Shown here: one piece after another, positions 24,648 through 33,182 of the stretch
Layout of the letters: each line of letters opens with the position of its first letter
How positions within the stretch are numbered: position 1 is the first letter of the stretch
Source: an uncultured Croceitalea sp.
GTDB taxonomy: Bacteria > Bacteroidota > Bacteroidia > Flavobacteriales > Flavobacteriaceae
Length of the DNA stretch: 64,000 nt
Assembly (NCBI GenBank): GCA_947495075.1
Contig: CANLXH010000002.1
Span: forward strand, 806,001-870,000
Reading direction: 5' to 3'
Translations under genes and position numbers: made by a program
Notes under the pieces: model-generated
Told to the model about the DNA's origin: nothing
What the model saw: the letters and a program-made list of their open reading frames with translations, nothing else
The model's database searches: none

Positions 24648-25619
24648 ATGAAGACCGATGTTAAATTAGAGATGGCAAATAAAGCCCATGCGGAGATTCC
24701 TGGTAATCCATCTACCGCTACTACTAGTAAACAAAGTTTAAATAAACGTAGTAACGACGAACCTTTAAGAGTGCTATCTGAGGAGGATTGGGACTTCTGG
24801 ATTCATAATGGCTACATAGTAGTTCAAAATGCAGTTTCAAAAAAGCAAGCGAAGGTAACTGCTGATTTCCTTTGGGAGTTTGATGAAAAAGACTCAAATG
24901 ATTCTAAGACTTGGTATACGCCACCAAGGGCGGAAATGCAAATGAAGGAGTTAACGGGAACAGGAATGGTAGAAGTTTATAATAATCAACATTTATGGAA
25001 TAACAGACAAATGCAGAAAGTGTACGATGCTTTTGTAGATGTTTGGGGGACAGAAAAATTGTGGGTAACTATTGATCGAGCCAATTTAAATTTTCCTCAA
25101 AGACCTGGTGAAGAAAGAGAAGGTTTTATCCACTGGGATTATGACCCAGAAACCAAACCACAAAATGTGCAAGGAGTTTTGGCCTTAGCGGATCAAACAG
25201 ATGAAAATATGGGAGGCTTTCAATGCATTCCATGGTTATATAGAAATTATGATACTTGGAAATTGACTCAGCCTGAAGATAGAAATCGATTTCAACCAAG
25301 TTTAGAGGGTCTAGAAGATAAGATTGTAAAGGTTAAAATGGATGCTGGGGACTTATTAATTTTTAATAGTACAGAACCTCACGGAATTCGCCCTAATAGA
25401 TCAATAGATAAAGTGCGAATTGCACAATATATTTCTATGATGCCAGCGGAAGAGGATAATAAGGAGCTTCGTAACTGGCGCATTAATTCTTGGAAGAATA
25501 GAATTGCACCCGAAGGCTATGCTTTTCCTGGAGATCCAAGAAATTGGGAACAAACAAAGTATGAAACTGCTAAATTAAGTGAGCTTGGAAAGAAATTATT
25601 GGGATTAAATAGCTGGTAG
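24648..25619 (+). CDS. Phytanoyl-CoA dioxygenase family protein
   Basis: 323 residues from the ATG at 24648; a GTG two codons upstream is possible but less likely. The 2-oxoglutarate/Fe(II) dioxygenase facial triad is visible: H-W-D (I-H-W-D-Y-D-P) and the distal His in E-P-H-G-I-R-P-N-R-S, with Arg for 2-oxoglutarate. Family knowledge: PhyH enzymes hydroxylate lipids or small molecules. The substrate is unknown. The first 40 residues are polar and probably disordered. The divergent AraC regulator is the likely controller. Confidence 0.87.
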   Translation: MKTDVKLEMANKAHAEIPGNPSTATTSKQSLNKRSNDEPLRVLSEEDWDFWIHNGYIVVQNAVSKKQAKVTADFLWEFDEKDSNDSKTWYTPPRAEMQMKELTGTGMVEVYNNQHLWNNRQMQKVYDAFVDVWGTEKLWVTIDRANLNFPQRPGEEREGFIHWDYDPETKPQNVQGVLALADQTDENMGGFQCIPWLYRNYDTWKLTQPEDRNRFQPSLEGLEDKIVKVKMDAGDLLIFNSTEPHGIRPNRSIDKVRIAQYISMMPAEEDNKELRNWRINSWKNRIAPEGYAFPGDPRNWEQTKYETAKLSELGKKLLGLNSW

Positions 25620-25672
25620 ATAAGTAAATTCTTAAAAATTTGATTTTCTGTGGCTTACTTAAGTAATAGTGG

Positions 25673-25680
25673 TATTTTTG
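25673..25680 (+). promoter_or_regulatory. -7 promoter element TATTTTTG for the SulP gene
   Basis: Exact TAnnTTTG, 19 bp before the ATG at 25700. A TTCTG at about 22 bp upstream is an imperfect -33 element. Confidence 0.5.
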
Positions 25681-25699
25681 CCCGCTTTAAACAGTACCC

Positions 25700-27328
25700 A
25701 TGAAAAAGTACCTTAACCTTTTCGATTTTAAGCAAAAAGTAGATTATAAAACTGAAATCCTTTCTGGATTAACAGTTGCATTAGCTTTAGTTCCAGAAGC
25801 AATTGCTTTTGCGCTAATTCCGGGATTTTCTCCACTTACTGGACTTTATGCTGCTTTTATTTTGGCATTGGTAACTTCAATTTTAGGAGGGCGACCAGGG
25901 ATGATTTCTGGTGCAACAGGTGCAGTGGCTGTAATTTTTGTAGGATTAATTTTAGAATTGAAAAATACGTTTCCTGGAATTGAACCAGAAACTATTTTAA
26001 ATTATGTTTTTGCTACAGTTATTATCGCGGGCGGATTGCAAATTTTGGCTGGAGTACTTCGATTAGGGAAATTTATTCGTTTAGTACCACATCCAGTAAT
26101 GTTTGGTTTTGTTAATGGCTTGGCGATAATCATTTTTATGGCGCAATTTCCCAATTTCTATCAGAAAGGAACAGAGGAATTACTTTCAGGTTCTTCCATG
26201 TATATTATGCTAGGACTTACACTTCTCACAATGCTTATTATATGGGGCTTCCCTAAATTGACTAAAGCAGTACCCTCATCTTTATTGGCCATTGTCGTAG
26301 TATCTGCTATAGTTATTGGTTTTGGGATAGATACTTTAACGGTTGCAGATACTATGCGAGAAGGAGAAACTATTAAAGGAGGATTTCCACCCTTATCCAT
26401 TCCCCAAATTCCATTTACATGGCAGACGTTTATGATTATTCTTCCATATGCTGGGATTGTAGCAGGGGTTGGATTAATAGAAAGCTTATTAACCTTAAAC
26501 ATCATTGATGAGATTACCGAAACAAGAGGTAGAGGAAATAAAGAATGTGTTGCTCAAGGGACAGCAAATATTCTTTCAGGATTCTTATCTGGTATGGGCG
26601 GATGTGCAATGATTGGACAGAGTTTAATTAACACATCATCCGGCGCAAGGGCTCGTCTTTCTGGAATTACTGCAGCAATAATGCTTTTGGTGTTTATCAT
26701 GTTCGGAAGTAGTTTAATAGAGCGTTTGCCAATGGCTGCTTTAGTAGGTTTAATGTTTATGGTAGCCATAGGTACTTTTGAGTGGGCGAGTTTTAAAACC
26801 TTTAGAAAGATGCCAAATTCTGATGTGATAGTAATGATTTTGGTAACCTTAATTACGGCAATCACCCACAATCTTGCTATTGCAGTTTTATTAGGTGTAA
26901 TTATTTCTGCGCTGGCATATTCTTGGGAGAATGCAAAGCGAATTCGCGCAAGAAAGCATGTAGATGAGAATGGGATAAAGCACTATGAGATTTATGGTCC
27001 ATTATTCTTTGGCTCAACAACTTTATTCGCAGAAAAGTTTGATGTCCAAAATGATCCAGAAGAGGTTATTATCGATTTTCAAGAAAGCCGCGTAGCAGAT
27101 ATGTCTGGGATAGAAGCTTTAAATAAAATCACGGAACGTTATGCCAATGCTGGCAAAAAAGTTCACCTAAGACATTTAAGTAAAGACTGCGTTCGCTTAT
27201 TAAAAAATGCAGAGGAAATTATAGAGGTTAATGTTTTGGAAGACCCAACGTATAAAGTTGTGGTTGATAGGGTAAAAAAATTGGACGATTCTGAGCCGGA
27301 ACGACCATTTAATCTTTGGGAATTGTAA
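25700..27328 (+). CDS. SulP family anion transporter with STAS domain
   Basis: 542 residues. About a dozen membrane helices form the SulP core, beginning with A-L-A-L-V-P-E-A-I-A-F-A. A C-terminal STAS domain covers about 430-530, with V-I-I-D-F-Q-E-S-R-V-A-D-M-S-G-I-E-A-L. Family knowledge: SulP proteins carry sulfate, bicarbonate or dicarboxylates, often with Na+ or H+. Substrate is uncertain; bacterial relatives with a STAS domain in marine strains often take up bicarbonate or sulfate. No carbonic anhydrase is adjacent. Confidence 0.92.
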   Translation: MKKYLNLFDFKQKVDYKTEILSGLTVALALVPEAIAFALIPGFSPLTGLYAAFILALVTSILGGRPGMISGATGAVAVIFVGLILELKNTFPGIEPETILNYVFATVIIAGGLQILAGVLRLGKFIRLVPHPVMFGFVNGLAIIIFMAQFPNFYQKGTEELLSGSSMYIMLGLTLLTMLIIWGFPKLTKAVPSSLLAIVVVSAIVIGFGIDTLTVADTMREGETIKGGFPPLSIPQIPFTWQTFMIILPYAGIVAGVGLIESLLTLNIIDEITETRGRGNKECVAQGTANILSGFLSGMGGCAMIGQSLINTSSGARARLSGITAAIMLLVFIMFGSSLIERLPMAALVGLMFMVAIGTFEWASFKTFRKMPNSDVIVMILVTLITAITHNLAIAVLLGVIISALAYSWENAKRIRARKHVDENGIKHYEIYGPLFFGSTTLFAEKFDVQNDPEEVIIDFQESRVADMSGIEALNKITERYANAGKKVHLRHLSKDCVRLLKNAEEIIEVNVLEDPTYKVVVDRVKKLDDSEPERPFNLWEL

Positions 27329-27354
27329 AACCTCCTACGCCATATCCCATTTGA

Positions 27355-27375
27355 GCTATTTTTTCTTAAAATAGC
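27355..27375. terminator. Short AT-rich stem-loop between convergent genes
   Basis: GCTATTTT, TTCTT loop, AAAATAGC, perfect 8-bp stem. It spans the stop of the minus-strand gene at 27366 and could terminate both genes, although it is AT-rich and weak. Confidence 0.45.
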
Positions 27376-27641
27376 AGTAGATAAGCGCCAAAAATTAGTA
27401 ATACTAAAATAAGAAACGCGACCAGCGACATTTTCATATCATGGAATCTTTCTTGTTTAGCTCTAGCAATAATTTTATCCCGAATCTTTTGCTGCTCAAA
27501 AGAGGTAAGCTCCTTAAACTTTAAGGTGGCATCATTTACGTAACCAATATAGGATTCTTTAATTTCTTTAAGACTGCGTCGTTTCCTCAATAAACCTCTA
27601 TGGTATTTAACGACTAACATCGGTTGACTTGCTAATCCCAT
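27366..27641 (-). CDS. Small protein with C-terminal membrane helix
   Basis: 91 residues. A very basic N-terminal part (Y-H-R-G-L-L-R-K-R-R-S-L-K-E), a helical middle and a C-terminal membrane segment (about 70-90) with no residues beyond it. This is a tail-anchored layout with a cytoplasmic domain. I do not recognise the family. Separate from the SulP gene, which it converges on. Confidence 0.7.
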   Translation of the reverse strand: MGLASQPMLVVKYHRGLLRKRRSLKEIKESYIGYVNDATLKFKELTSFEQQKIRDKIIARAKQERFHDMKMSLVAFLILVLLIFGAYLLLF

Positions 27642-27696
27642 AAGCTACTCCTTTAATTATGAGTAGGGTAAAATCACAGTTTGTTACAACAAGGGT

Positions 27697-28287
27697 TTAA
27701 TCCTCTCTAGTTTTTCCTATAAAAACATTCACTTTTGGGTTTTGTGGATTCCCATTGCTTCTGCGCATGATAACTAATTGCCCAGTATGGTATATGCAGT
27801 CGGACAGCATACCATTTATCATATTCCAATAAGGAAAATCAGTTTGTTTTTCACCACGCTGAAAAGTTACTTTAAAATTGGAAACTGCATCTGCATTTTT
27901 TCCCTTTACAAGCTTGCTTGCAGCTTCAAGATTTTCCAGTGTTTTTCTTCGCAATTCTTCAAATGAATACTTTGTAAAATCTTTAGGACGAATACTCGGT
28001 TCTCCTTTTGGGGATTCTAAAATCATTTCAGACATACCATAAATATGTTGTAATGTTTCTAGTATTGTACGCCCATTTCCAGATGGTTTATATTCCAAAT
28101 CGGATGTTGTTAATCCTTCTGTCGCCCAATAGTAACGATAACCCAAACCATCAATTAGTCGCCCAATTACATTTCCTGTAGTATATTCTGGAGGCGATTC
28201 TGGTATTTGGTGATAAGGAAGTCTCATGTCTTGTGCTTGAAGGTTGCTTATAAAAATAAGAATCAGAAAAAATAAAAGTTTTTGCAT
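27697..28287 (-). CDS. Exported DinB-like protein
   Basis: 196 residues from the ATG at 28287, which starts a signal peptide (M-Q-K-L-L-F-F-L-I-L-I-F-I-S-N-L-Q-A-Q). The longer frame to 28392 has 35 unrelated residues. The mature part has the four-helix DinB pattern: L-Q-H-I-Y-G-M-S-E, then S-D-C-I-Y-H-T-G-Q-L-V-I-M-R-R. In the last motif Asp stands where many DinB proteins have the first His of H-x3-H. It lies 7 bp after the exported YCII-like gene and is surely co-transcribed with it. DinB proteins are usually cytoplasmic thiol transferases or metalloenzymes. Confidence 0.8.
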   Translation of the reverse strand: MQKLLFFLILIFISNLQAQDMRLPYHQIPESPPEYTTGNVIGRLIDGLGYRYYWATEGLTTSDLEYKPSGNGRTILETLQHIYGMSEMILESPKGEPSIRPKDFTKYSFEELRRKTLENLEAASKLVKGKNADAVSNFKVTFQRGEKQTDFPYWNMINGMLSDCIYHTGQLVIMRRSNGNPQNPKVNVFIGKTRED

Positions 28288-28294
28288 AGCTAAA

Positions 28295-28648
28295 TTATTC
28301 AATGCATCCTTTATAAAAAGAAGCATATGGATGTATTTCAAGTTCAAAGAGTTTATTTTGGATAGCAAGATCTTGTTGCAACATGCTTTCAATTGTTTTA
28401 AAATCTGTTGCCTTTAAAATCAACATACCAGTATCGCTATAGCGTGCTCCAGTTACAATTATCTTATCTTTTCTTAATTGGGACAAAAAACTGGAATGTT
28501 CCTTAAAGTAAAGTTGCTCTCCTGGTGATTTTTTAACATCCCAATTTTCTCCAACTGTGTACAAAGCAATAAAATATTGGTCACTTTTTTGGGGAGATTC
28601 CTGCGCAATTAAAAGGATTGGGAAAAATAAAAAAAGTAAAACTCTCAT
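28295..28648 (-). CDS. Exported YCII-related protein
   Basis: 117 residues. A signal peptide (M-R-V-L-L-F-L-F-F-P-I-L-L-I-A-Q) precedes a YCII-like ferredoxin fold: Y-F-I-A-L-Y-T-V-G, H-S-S-F-L-S-Q-L-R-K-D-K-I-I-V-T-G, and F-E-L-E-I-H-P-Y at the end. The His-Asp pair typical of YCII active sites is only partly visible (H in E-H-S-S-F). YCII proteins are usually cytoplasmic. First gene of a two-gene unit with the exported DinB-like protein. Confidence 0.75.
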   Translation of the reverse strand: MRVLLFLFFPILLIAQESPQKSDQYFIALYTVGENWDVKKSPGEQLYFKEHSSFLSQLRKDKIIVTGARYSDTGMLILKATDFKTIESMLQQDLAIQNKLFELEIHPYASFYKGCIE

Positions 28649-28703
28649 GATTTAAAATTGGATTAAAGTTATATAATGCTCCAAAAAGGGAAAGAATTCG
28701 ATA

Positions 28704-29432
28704 TTATTTTTTTGATTTTCGTTTGCTCCAAACCTCATAAAGAGGAGCTCCTTTGCTGCTAAATCCGGAATGGTGCCAGTCATCATCTTTTATTTCAAAA
28801 TCAAATTCAAGACTAGCTCCAATCCTGCTGTTATCTTTTGAAAAGAACTCAATATTTTCCGTATACTTCCCATCAATAGTAGTATACGTGCCTCCACCTG
28901 TTCCCATAAATTGTTTGGTTTCGGTATTGTAAGCTATCCACTGGAAACGAGTTCCAGAAAGTATTTTCATAGTCTTGCGGGGCTTTTTCGTATCTCTCGT
29001 CTGAAACGTTCCATTACGCTTACGACCAGACATTAACCATGCACCAGATAATGCGCCAGGGCTGCCATCATCGATTCGTTTTAGTGTTAGGTTATCACTT
29101 TCCATTTGGAGCTCGCCATTTTCAAATTTAATTTTTGACGATTTTGTAGTCCCAATCCTATCAGGATTTTCGGAGTCAAATTCAATAGTCTGTGAAAGGT
29201 TATTTTCATTCATAGACCAAGAACCTCCAAAAGTTGCTACAAAAGCTCCAGTTTTAGCATCAAATGCTGAAGCTACATGATGATTTTTAGTAAATACAAC
29301 AACAATTTTTACATCTGCCTTTATATGATCAGAATCCACTAAAATTTTAGTTTCCCAAGCACCAATTAAAGATTGTGAGTGCAATAAATAACCTAAGAAT
29401 GTAAACAATACAAAGAAGAATACTTTTTTCAT
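28704..29432 (-). CDS. Exported beta-rich protein with two repeats
   Basis: 242 residues. A signal peptide ends at about 20 (L-G-Y-L-L-H-S-Q-S). Two repeats follow (about 22-123 and 130-240). Each opens L-x-G-A-W (L-I-G-A-W-E-T; L-S-G-A-W-L-M-S-G-R-K) and has a F-G-G-S-W or G-G-G-T-Y strand, then an N/S-P/N-D/S-R-I-G segment, then E-F/N-L-x-L-K. This suggests two lipocalin-like or DUF4488-type barrels in one chain. Function unknown. It follows a strong terminator, so it has its own promoter. Confidence 0.78.
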   Translation of the reverse strand: MKKVFFFVLFTFLGYLLHSQSLIGAWETKILVDSDHIKADVKIVVVFTKNHHVASAFDAKTGAFVATFGGSWSMNENNLSQTIEFDSENPDRIGTTKSSKIKFENGELQMESDNLTLKRIDDGSPGALSGAWLMSGRKRNGTFQTRDTKKPRKTMKILSGTRFQWIAYNTETKQFMGTGGGTYTTIDGKYTENIEFFSKDNSRIGASLEFDFEIKDDDWHHSGFSSKGAPLYEVWSKRKSKK

Positions 29433-29455
29433 GGAGCTATTTTTTACAAAAAAAA

Positions 29456-29490
29456 TGCTGTTACTCTTGCCTTTTAGTGGAGTAACAGCA
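29456..29490 (-). terminator. Strong intrinsic terminator of the cytochrome c gene
   Basis: Perfect 11-bp stem (TGCTGTTACTC with GAGTAACAGCA), 13-nt loop, followed on the minus strand by T8. Confidence 0.93.
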
Positions 29491-29514
29491 CTTAAAATAG
29501 TTAACTACTTTTTA

Positions 29515-29991
29515 TTATAAGGTACGTAGGTACTCTGCCACATCCCGGGCTTCATCTTCCGTTAGATTTTGATTTAGCATGATTGCATTATTGTATTCTT
29601 TAAGTAATGCCTTTGCAATAGGATCTTCTTTTAACATTCCATCAGGGTTTAAAATCATATTCATAACCCATTCTGGACTGCGACGTTCATAGACACCTTT
29701 CATAGCAGGACCAATCATACGACCTTCTATCATATGACAAGCCACACAAATAGCATTAAATTTTGCCTCACCTCGAGCTGCCATTTCCGTATCAACATCA
29801 GAAGCAAAATCCACACTTTTTATAGGGCCTACTCCTTTATTATCTAAATCTACAGGCACTCCAGCACTTTCTTCTTTTTTGTCCGCAGATTTGGTTCGGC
29901 TTACCTCAAAACTATCTTTTTTTTCTTCTTTCTTTTCGCCACAACTCGCTATAAAGATACCTAAGGCAATGAACAAGATTATTTTTTTCAT
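29515..29991 (-). CDS. c-type cytochrome lipoprotein
   Basis: 158 residues. Lipoprotein signal with A-S-C (Cys17), a charged linker rich in Lys/Glu (18-45), then one cytochrome c domain. The heme motif C-V-A-C-H is at 82-86, and Met92 or Met97 are candidate axial ligands. It would be a periplasmic, lipid-anchored electron carrier. No oxidase gene is adjacent. A strong terminator after the stop makes it monocistronic. Confidence 0.92.
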   Translation of the reverse strand: MKKIILFIALGIFIASCGEKKEEKKDSFEVSRTKSADKKEESAGVPVDLDNKGVGPIKSVDFASDVDTEMAARGEAKFNAICVACHMIEGRMIGPAMKGVYERRSPEWVMNMILNPDGMLKEDPIAKALLKEYNNAIMLNQNLTEDEARDVAEYLRTL

Positions 29992-30085
29992 TTTACTATT
30001 TATTTAATCGTTAAGTTGATTGGAACTACTAATATAAGTTAAACTTTGCGCGATAACAAAAGCCATTTATTTTTACAATGATAAG

Positions 30086-31045
30086 CTACAGCGCATTTAA
30101 AAATTCAACGCCTCTTTTTTCTGCGTAGCTTATATTTTTTCTTCCCCAAAAGCCAACGTGACCGCCAAATTCTGGCACCTCTAAATATAGGTAGGTATTA
30201 GACAGCGCTTGGGTAAAAGGATAGCAGGCTTCTCCTAAAAAAGAATCATTTTTAGCGTTTAATAGTAAACTTGGAGTTGTAATGTTTGGTAAGAATTGTA
30301 AGCAGCTACATTTTTCATAATAATCATAGGCGTCTATAAATCCATGTGCTTTACTTGTATAGACATCATCAAAATCTTTTAAGGTGTTAATAGCATTAAT
30401 ATCTGAGTCTGAAATTGAATCTGGGAATAGCTGTTTTTTCTCCTTTAATTTCGACAATAAATGCTTTTTAAAACGTTGCGAATACAAAGCATTTTTAGAT
30501 TTTAACAACTCATCACTAGCATTTTTTAGACTACAAGGCACAGATACACCAACTGCTCCTTTTAGTTGACTTGGAATTTTATTGCCTTCACCCAAATATT
30601 TAAAGATTAAATTCCCACCAAGACTATAACCCATAAGATAGATTCTATCATAAGATTTACTGTTAAGAATATGCTGTATTACTGCTATTAAATCTTCTGT
30701 CGCTCCAGAATGATAGGTACGATATAGACGGTTTTGCGCTCCGCTACAGCCTCGCAAATTAATAGCACAAGCATCAAAATTATTTTGATTGAATTTTTTG
30801 GCACTACCTGTAATGTAGTGGCGCTGTGCATTACCCTCTAATCCATGAATTAGAATTACTAATTTACTAGTCTTGGATTTACTTTCGCTCCAATCTAAAT
30901 CCAAAAAATCGCCATCTGCAAGTTCTAAACGTTCTCGTTTTTGAAGCAAACCGTGAACCTTTCTAAATACTCCAGAATAAATGGTTGAAAAATGGCCGTT
31001 TCTAAACGGGAAAGGGGGCTTATAGTCTGAAGGTACTAAAGGCAT
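30086..31045 (-). CDS. YheT-like alpha/beta hydrolase
   Basis: 319 residues. The nucleophile elbow G-Y-S-L-G-G-N and the opening P-P-F-P-F-R-N-G-H-F-S-T-I-Y are signatures of the YheT/ABHD1-3 group. The catalytic Asp (N-A-K-N-D-S-F) and His (G-G-H-V-G-F-W-G) are visible. Family knowledge: probable esterase or lipase on unknown substrates. The start overlaps the bestrophin stop (TAATG), so the two are co-translated. Confidence 0.9.
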   Translation of the reverse strand: MPLVPSDYKPPFPFRNGHFSTIYSGVFRKVHGLLQKRERLELADGDFLDLDWSESKSKTSKLVILIHGLEGNAQRHYITGSAKKFNQNNFDACAINLRGCSGAQNRLYRTYHSGATEDLIAVIQHILNSKSYDRIYLMGYSLGGNLIFKYLGEGNKIPSQLKGAVGVSVPCSLKNASDELLKSKNALYSQRFKKHLLSKLKEKKQLFPDSISDSDINAINTLKDFDDVYTSKAHGFIDAYDYYEKCSCLQFLPNITTPSLLLNAKNDSFLGEACYPFTQALSNTYLYLEVPEFGGHVGFWGRKNISYAEKRGVEFLNAL

Positions 31046-32046
31046 TAATACAAAATATTTTGTATTGGTTTTGTTTTTTCTGGAAGGTTTTCCTCATTTA
31101 ACATATCTCGTAAATCAATTTCAATAGTTTTACACAAAGCAGTCATTGGAACATCATTGATACGACCTTCAAATGGGTCTTCGCTATTGCTTCCAATTTT
31201 TTCCATAGTGGTAAAAATCCAAGAAATAAGCACCGAGAAGAAAATCATTAAAACCATATGCCACCAGTTGCTTCCTTTATTAAGTTCAACCAATTGAGAT
31301 TCAAAAACATTTAATAATCCAAACGGAAGTAAGAGTACAAATATCCAAGTAAAAACAGTACTAAAATAAGCGTATTGTCTTGGGAAGGGAGTGTTTTTTA
31401 TACGTTCACATTTCCCTTGGAGATTATACATTTCTTCAAGATTATTATGGAACACCTGTTTGTCGAACTCAGTAATCTTACCTTCTTCTAAAAGTTTTTT
31501 TAAGTGTTGTCCTTGGTTTTTAATCAGATGCGTTGCTACATTTTTACGGCGCTCTAAATCTTCAACTTCTTTAGGGTCCAATAAGATATCAAAACCATTA
31601 CAAACAGGATTTCGTTCCCCATGTTTGTCGAACATGCGTTCTACAGCGCGATTCTCTTTTATAGAAAAACTATTTGGTTGGCGTAGTTGAATTCGTAAAG
31701 CATTAATCCAGGCGATATGTCGATATATTAAAGTTATTTGCGCAGCGCGATCATTTTCTACAAAACTCAATACGTTGTTTGCCCAAGTTCTGGAGTAGTT
31801 TACTATACCTCCCCATATTTTACGACCTTCCCAAAAACGATCATAACTCTGGCTATTTTTAAAACCGATGTAAAAGGCCACAGCGATACCAATTACAGAT
31901 AATGGCTGGAAAGGAATATCTATATGTTTCCAATCTAAAATATGGTAAAGTGAAAAGATTATTGTCGCATAAGCGATAAAAAAGAGGAGATTTTTCCAAG
32001 CATAGCGCATTATAATGCCCCAGCTAATATTTCTTTTAATATACAT
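31045..32046 (-). CDS. Bestrophin family ion channel
   Basis: 333 residues with the bestrophin N-terminal core: about four membrane helices, the conserved S-Y-D-R-F-W-E-G-R-K-x-W-G segment and P-F-G-L-L. A second start M-R-Y-A-W at residue 13 would also be plausible. Bacterial homologues form pentameric channels, reported as cation-selective in some species. It is coupled to the YheT-like hydrolase gene and 52 bp after the nitronate monooxygenase gene stop. Confidence 0.9.
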   Translation of the reverse strand: MYIKRNISWGIIMRYAWKNLLFFIAYATIIFSLYHILDWKHIDIPFQPLSVIGIAVAFYIGFKNSQSYDRFWEGRKIWGGIVNYSRTWANNVLSFVENDRAAQITLIYRHIAWINALRIQLRQPNSFSIKENRAVERMFDKHGERNPVCNGFDILLDPKEVEDLERRKNVATHLIKNQGQHLKKLLEEGKITEFDKQVFHNNLEEMYNLQGKCERIKNTPFPRQYAYFSTVFTWIFVLLLPFGLLNVFESQLVELNKGSNWWHMVLMIFFSVLISWIFTTMEKIGSNSEDPFEGRINDVPMTALCKTIEIDLRDMLNEENLPEKTKPIQNILY

Positions 32047-32098
32047 TGTAAGCTAATAGATGGTTTGTAGCTCCAATTTACAAAGAATGGTCCAATTA

Positions 32099-33076
32099 TC
32101 AGTTTTTAGGATAGTTGCTTAAAAGTTTGCACTGTTCTTCAATAGCAATCTTAAATTCGGCTTTTAAATTACCAATCAATTCGGCTACAGGAATAGTATT
32201 TTTTATAGAAGTTACACCTTGTCCTGCAGACCAGATAGTTTTCCAGGCTTTTGCTTCTGTGTCTAATTCTTTTCCAAAATCGATTTTAGTATCCTTTTTT
32301 AAATCTTCTTCGGTTATACCAGCTGCTTTAAGACTTGCTGCAAGAAAGTTGGCATGTACCCCTGAAATAGAAGCTGTATAAGTTACATCACTGGCTCCAG
32401 CTTCAATAATCATATCCTTGTATTCTTGGGGCGCCTTACTCTCATCTGCATTAATAAAGCGAGTCCCCATATAGGCTAAATCTGCTCCCATTTGCATAGC
32501 GGAAGCAATATCACGACCTGTAGAAATACAACCGGAAAGTAGAATCGTTTTATCAAAGAATTTTTTTATTTCCGCCACTAAGCTCATCGGGTTAATGGTT
32601 CCTGCATGCCCACCAGCTCCAGTAGCAACCAAAATTAAGCCATCTACGCCCGCTCCGGCAGCTTTTTCTGCGTGGCGTTTTTTGATAACATCATGAAAAA
32701 CCAAACCGCCATAGCTATGAATAGCATCAATAACCATAGAAACTGCACCTAAAGAAGTAATAACCAAAGGCACTTGGTGTTTTATACACAACTTTACATC
32801 TGCTTCTAATCTTGGGTTTGTAGGATGAACAATAAGGTTAACCCCAAAAGGGGCTGGTTTTTTTCCAGTTTCTTCTTCGAACTTTTTAAGTTCACTTTTT
32901 ATTTCAATAAGCCATTCTTCAAAGCCTTCACTTGTGCGTTGATTTAAAGCGGGGAAGGTACCTACAATACCATTTTTACAACATTCAATAACCAATTTTG
33001 GTCCAGAGATTAAGAACATTGGTGCGGCGACAGCTGGTAAAGAAAGGTTGTTTATAAAAGATGCTTTTTGGTTCAT
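32099..33076 (-). CDS. Nitronate monooxygenase family protein
   Basis: 325 residues, an FMN-dependent TIM barrel of the 2-nitropropane dioxygenase type. Visible features are the N-terminal A-A-P-M-F motif, G-A-G-G-H-A-G-T near the phosphate site, and the S-G-C-I-S-T-G-R-D-I and G-A-D-L-A-Y-M-G-T-R-F segments. Family knowledge: it oxidises alkyl nitronates; enoyl-ACP reductase-like members also exist in the fold. It is preceded on its own strand by a terminator-like hairpin in the leader (33095) and a TAGATTTG promoter. Confidence 0.9.
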   Translation of the reverse strand: MNQKASFINNLSLPAVAAPMFLISGPKLVIECCKNGIVGTFPALNQRTSEGFEEWLIEIKSELKKFEEETGKKPAPFGVNLIVHPTNPRLEADVKLCIKHQVPLVITSLGAVSMVIDAIHSYGGLVFHDVIKKRHAEKAAGAGVDGLILVATGAGGHAGTINPMSLVAEIKKFFDKTILLSGCISTGRDIASAMQMGADLAYMGTRFINADESKAPQEYKDMIIEAGASDVTYTASISGVHANFLAASLKAAGITEEDLKKDTKIDFGKELDTEAKAWKTIWSAGQGVTSIKNTIPVAELIGNLKAEFKIAIEEQCKLLSNYPKN

Positions 33077-33094
33077 GATAATATGTTTTGTGAT

Positions 33095-33116
33095 AAAAAA
33101 ACACCTTTAAGAGGTG
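33095..33116 (-). terminator. Terminator-like hairpin in the nitronate monooxygenase leader
   Basis: On the minus strand CACCT, CTTAA loop, AGGTG and then T7, ending about 19 bp before the ATG at 33076. The position between promoter and start codon fits an attenuator, or a block on antisense reading from the right. The stem has only 5 bp. Confidence 0.5.
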
Positions 33117-33123
33117 CATTCTT

Positions 33124-33131
33124 CAAATCTA
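33124..33131 (-). promoter_or_regulatory. -7 promoter element TAGATTTG for the nitronate monooxygenase gene
   Basis: Exact TAnnTTTG on the minus strand, ending 47 bp before the ATG. It is 3 bp from the plus-strand -7 element, so the promoters are back to back and may compete. Confidence 0.45.
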
Positions 33132-33134
33132 TGT

Positions 33135-33142
33135 TATTTTTG
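33135..33142 (+). promoter_or_regulatory. -7 promoter element TATTTTTG for the thioesterase gene
   Basis: Exact TAnnTTTG, 40 bp before the ATG at 33183. Confidence 0.5.
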
Positions 33143-33149
33143 ACAATTG

Positions 33150-33163
33150 TTATGCGTGCATAA
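33150..33163. promoter_or_regulatory. 14-bp palindrome at the thioesterase transcription start
   Basis: TTATGC-GT-GCATAA, perfect 6-bp arms, placed 7 bp after the -7 element. It would cover the predicted start site, a usual position for a repressor operator. No regulator gene is adjacent. Confidence 0.35.
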
Positions 33164-33182
33164 TAAAAAATAAACAAGGACT

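Noticed and set aside
26161-26871. Two minus-strand ORFs inside the SulP gene
   Set aside because: Antisense shadows of membrane-helix codons without start signals.
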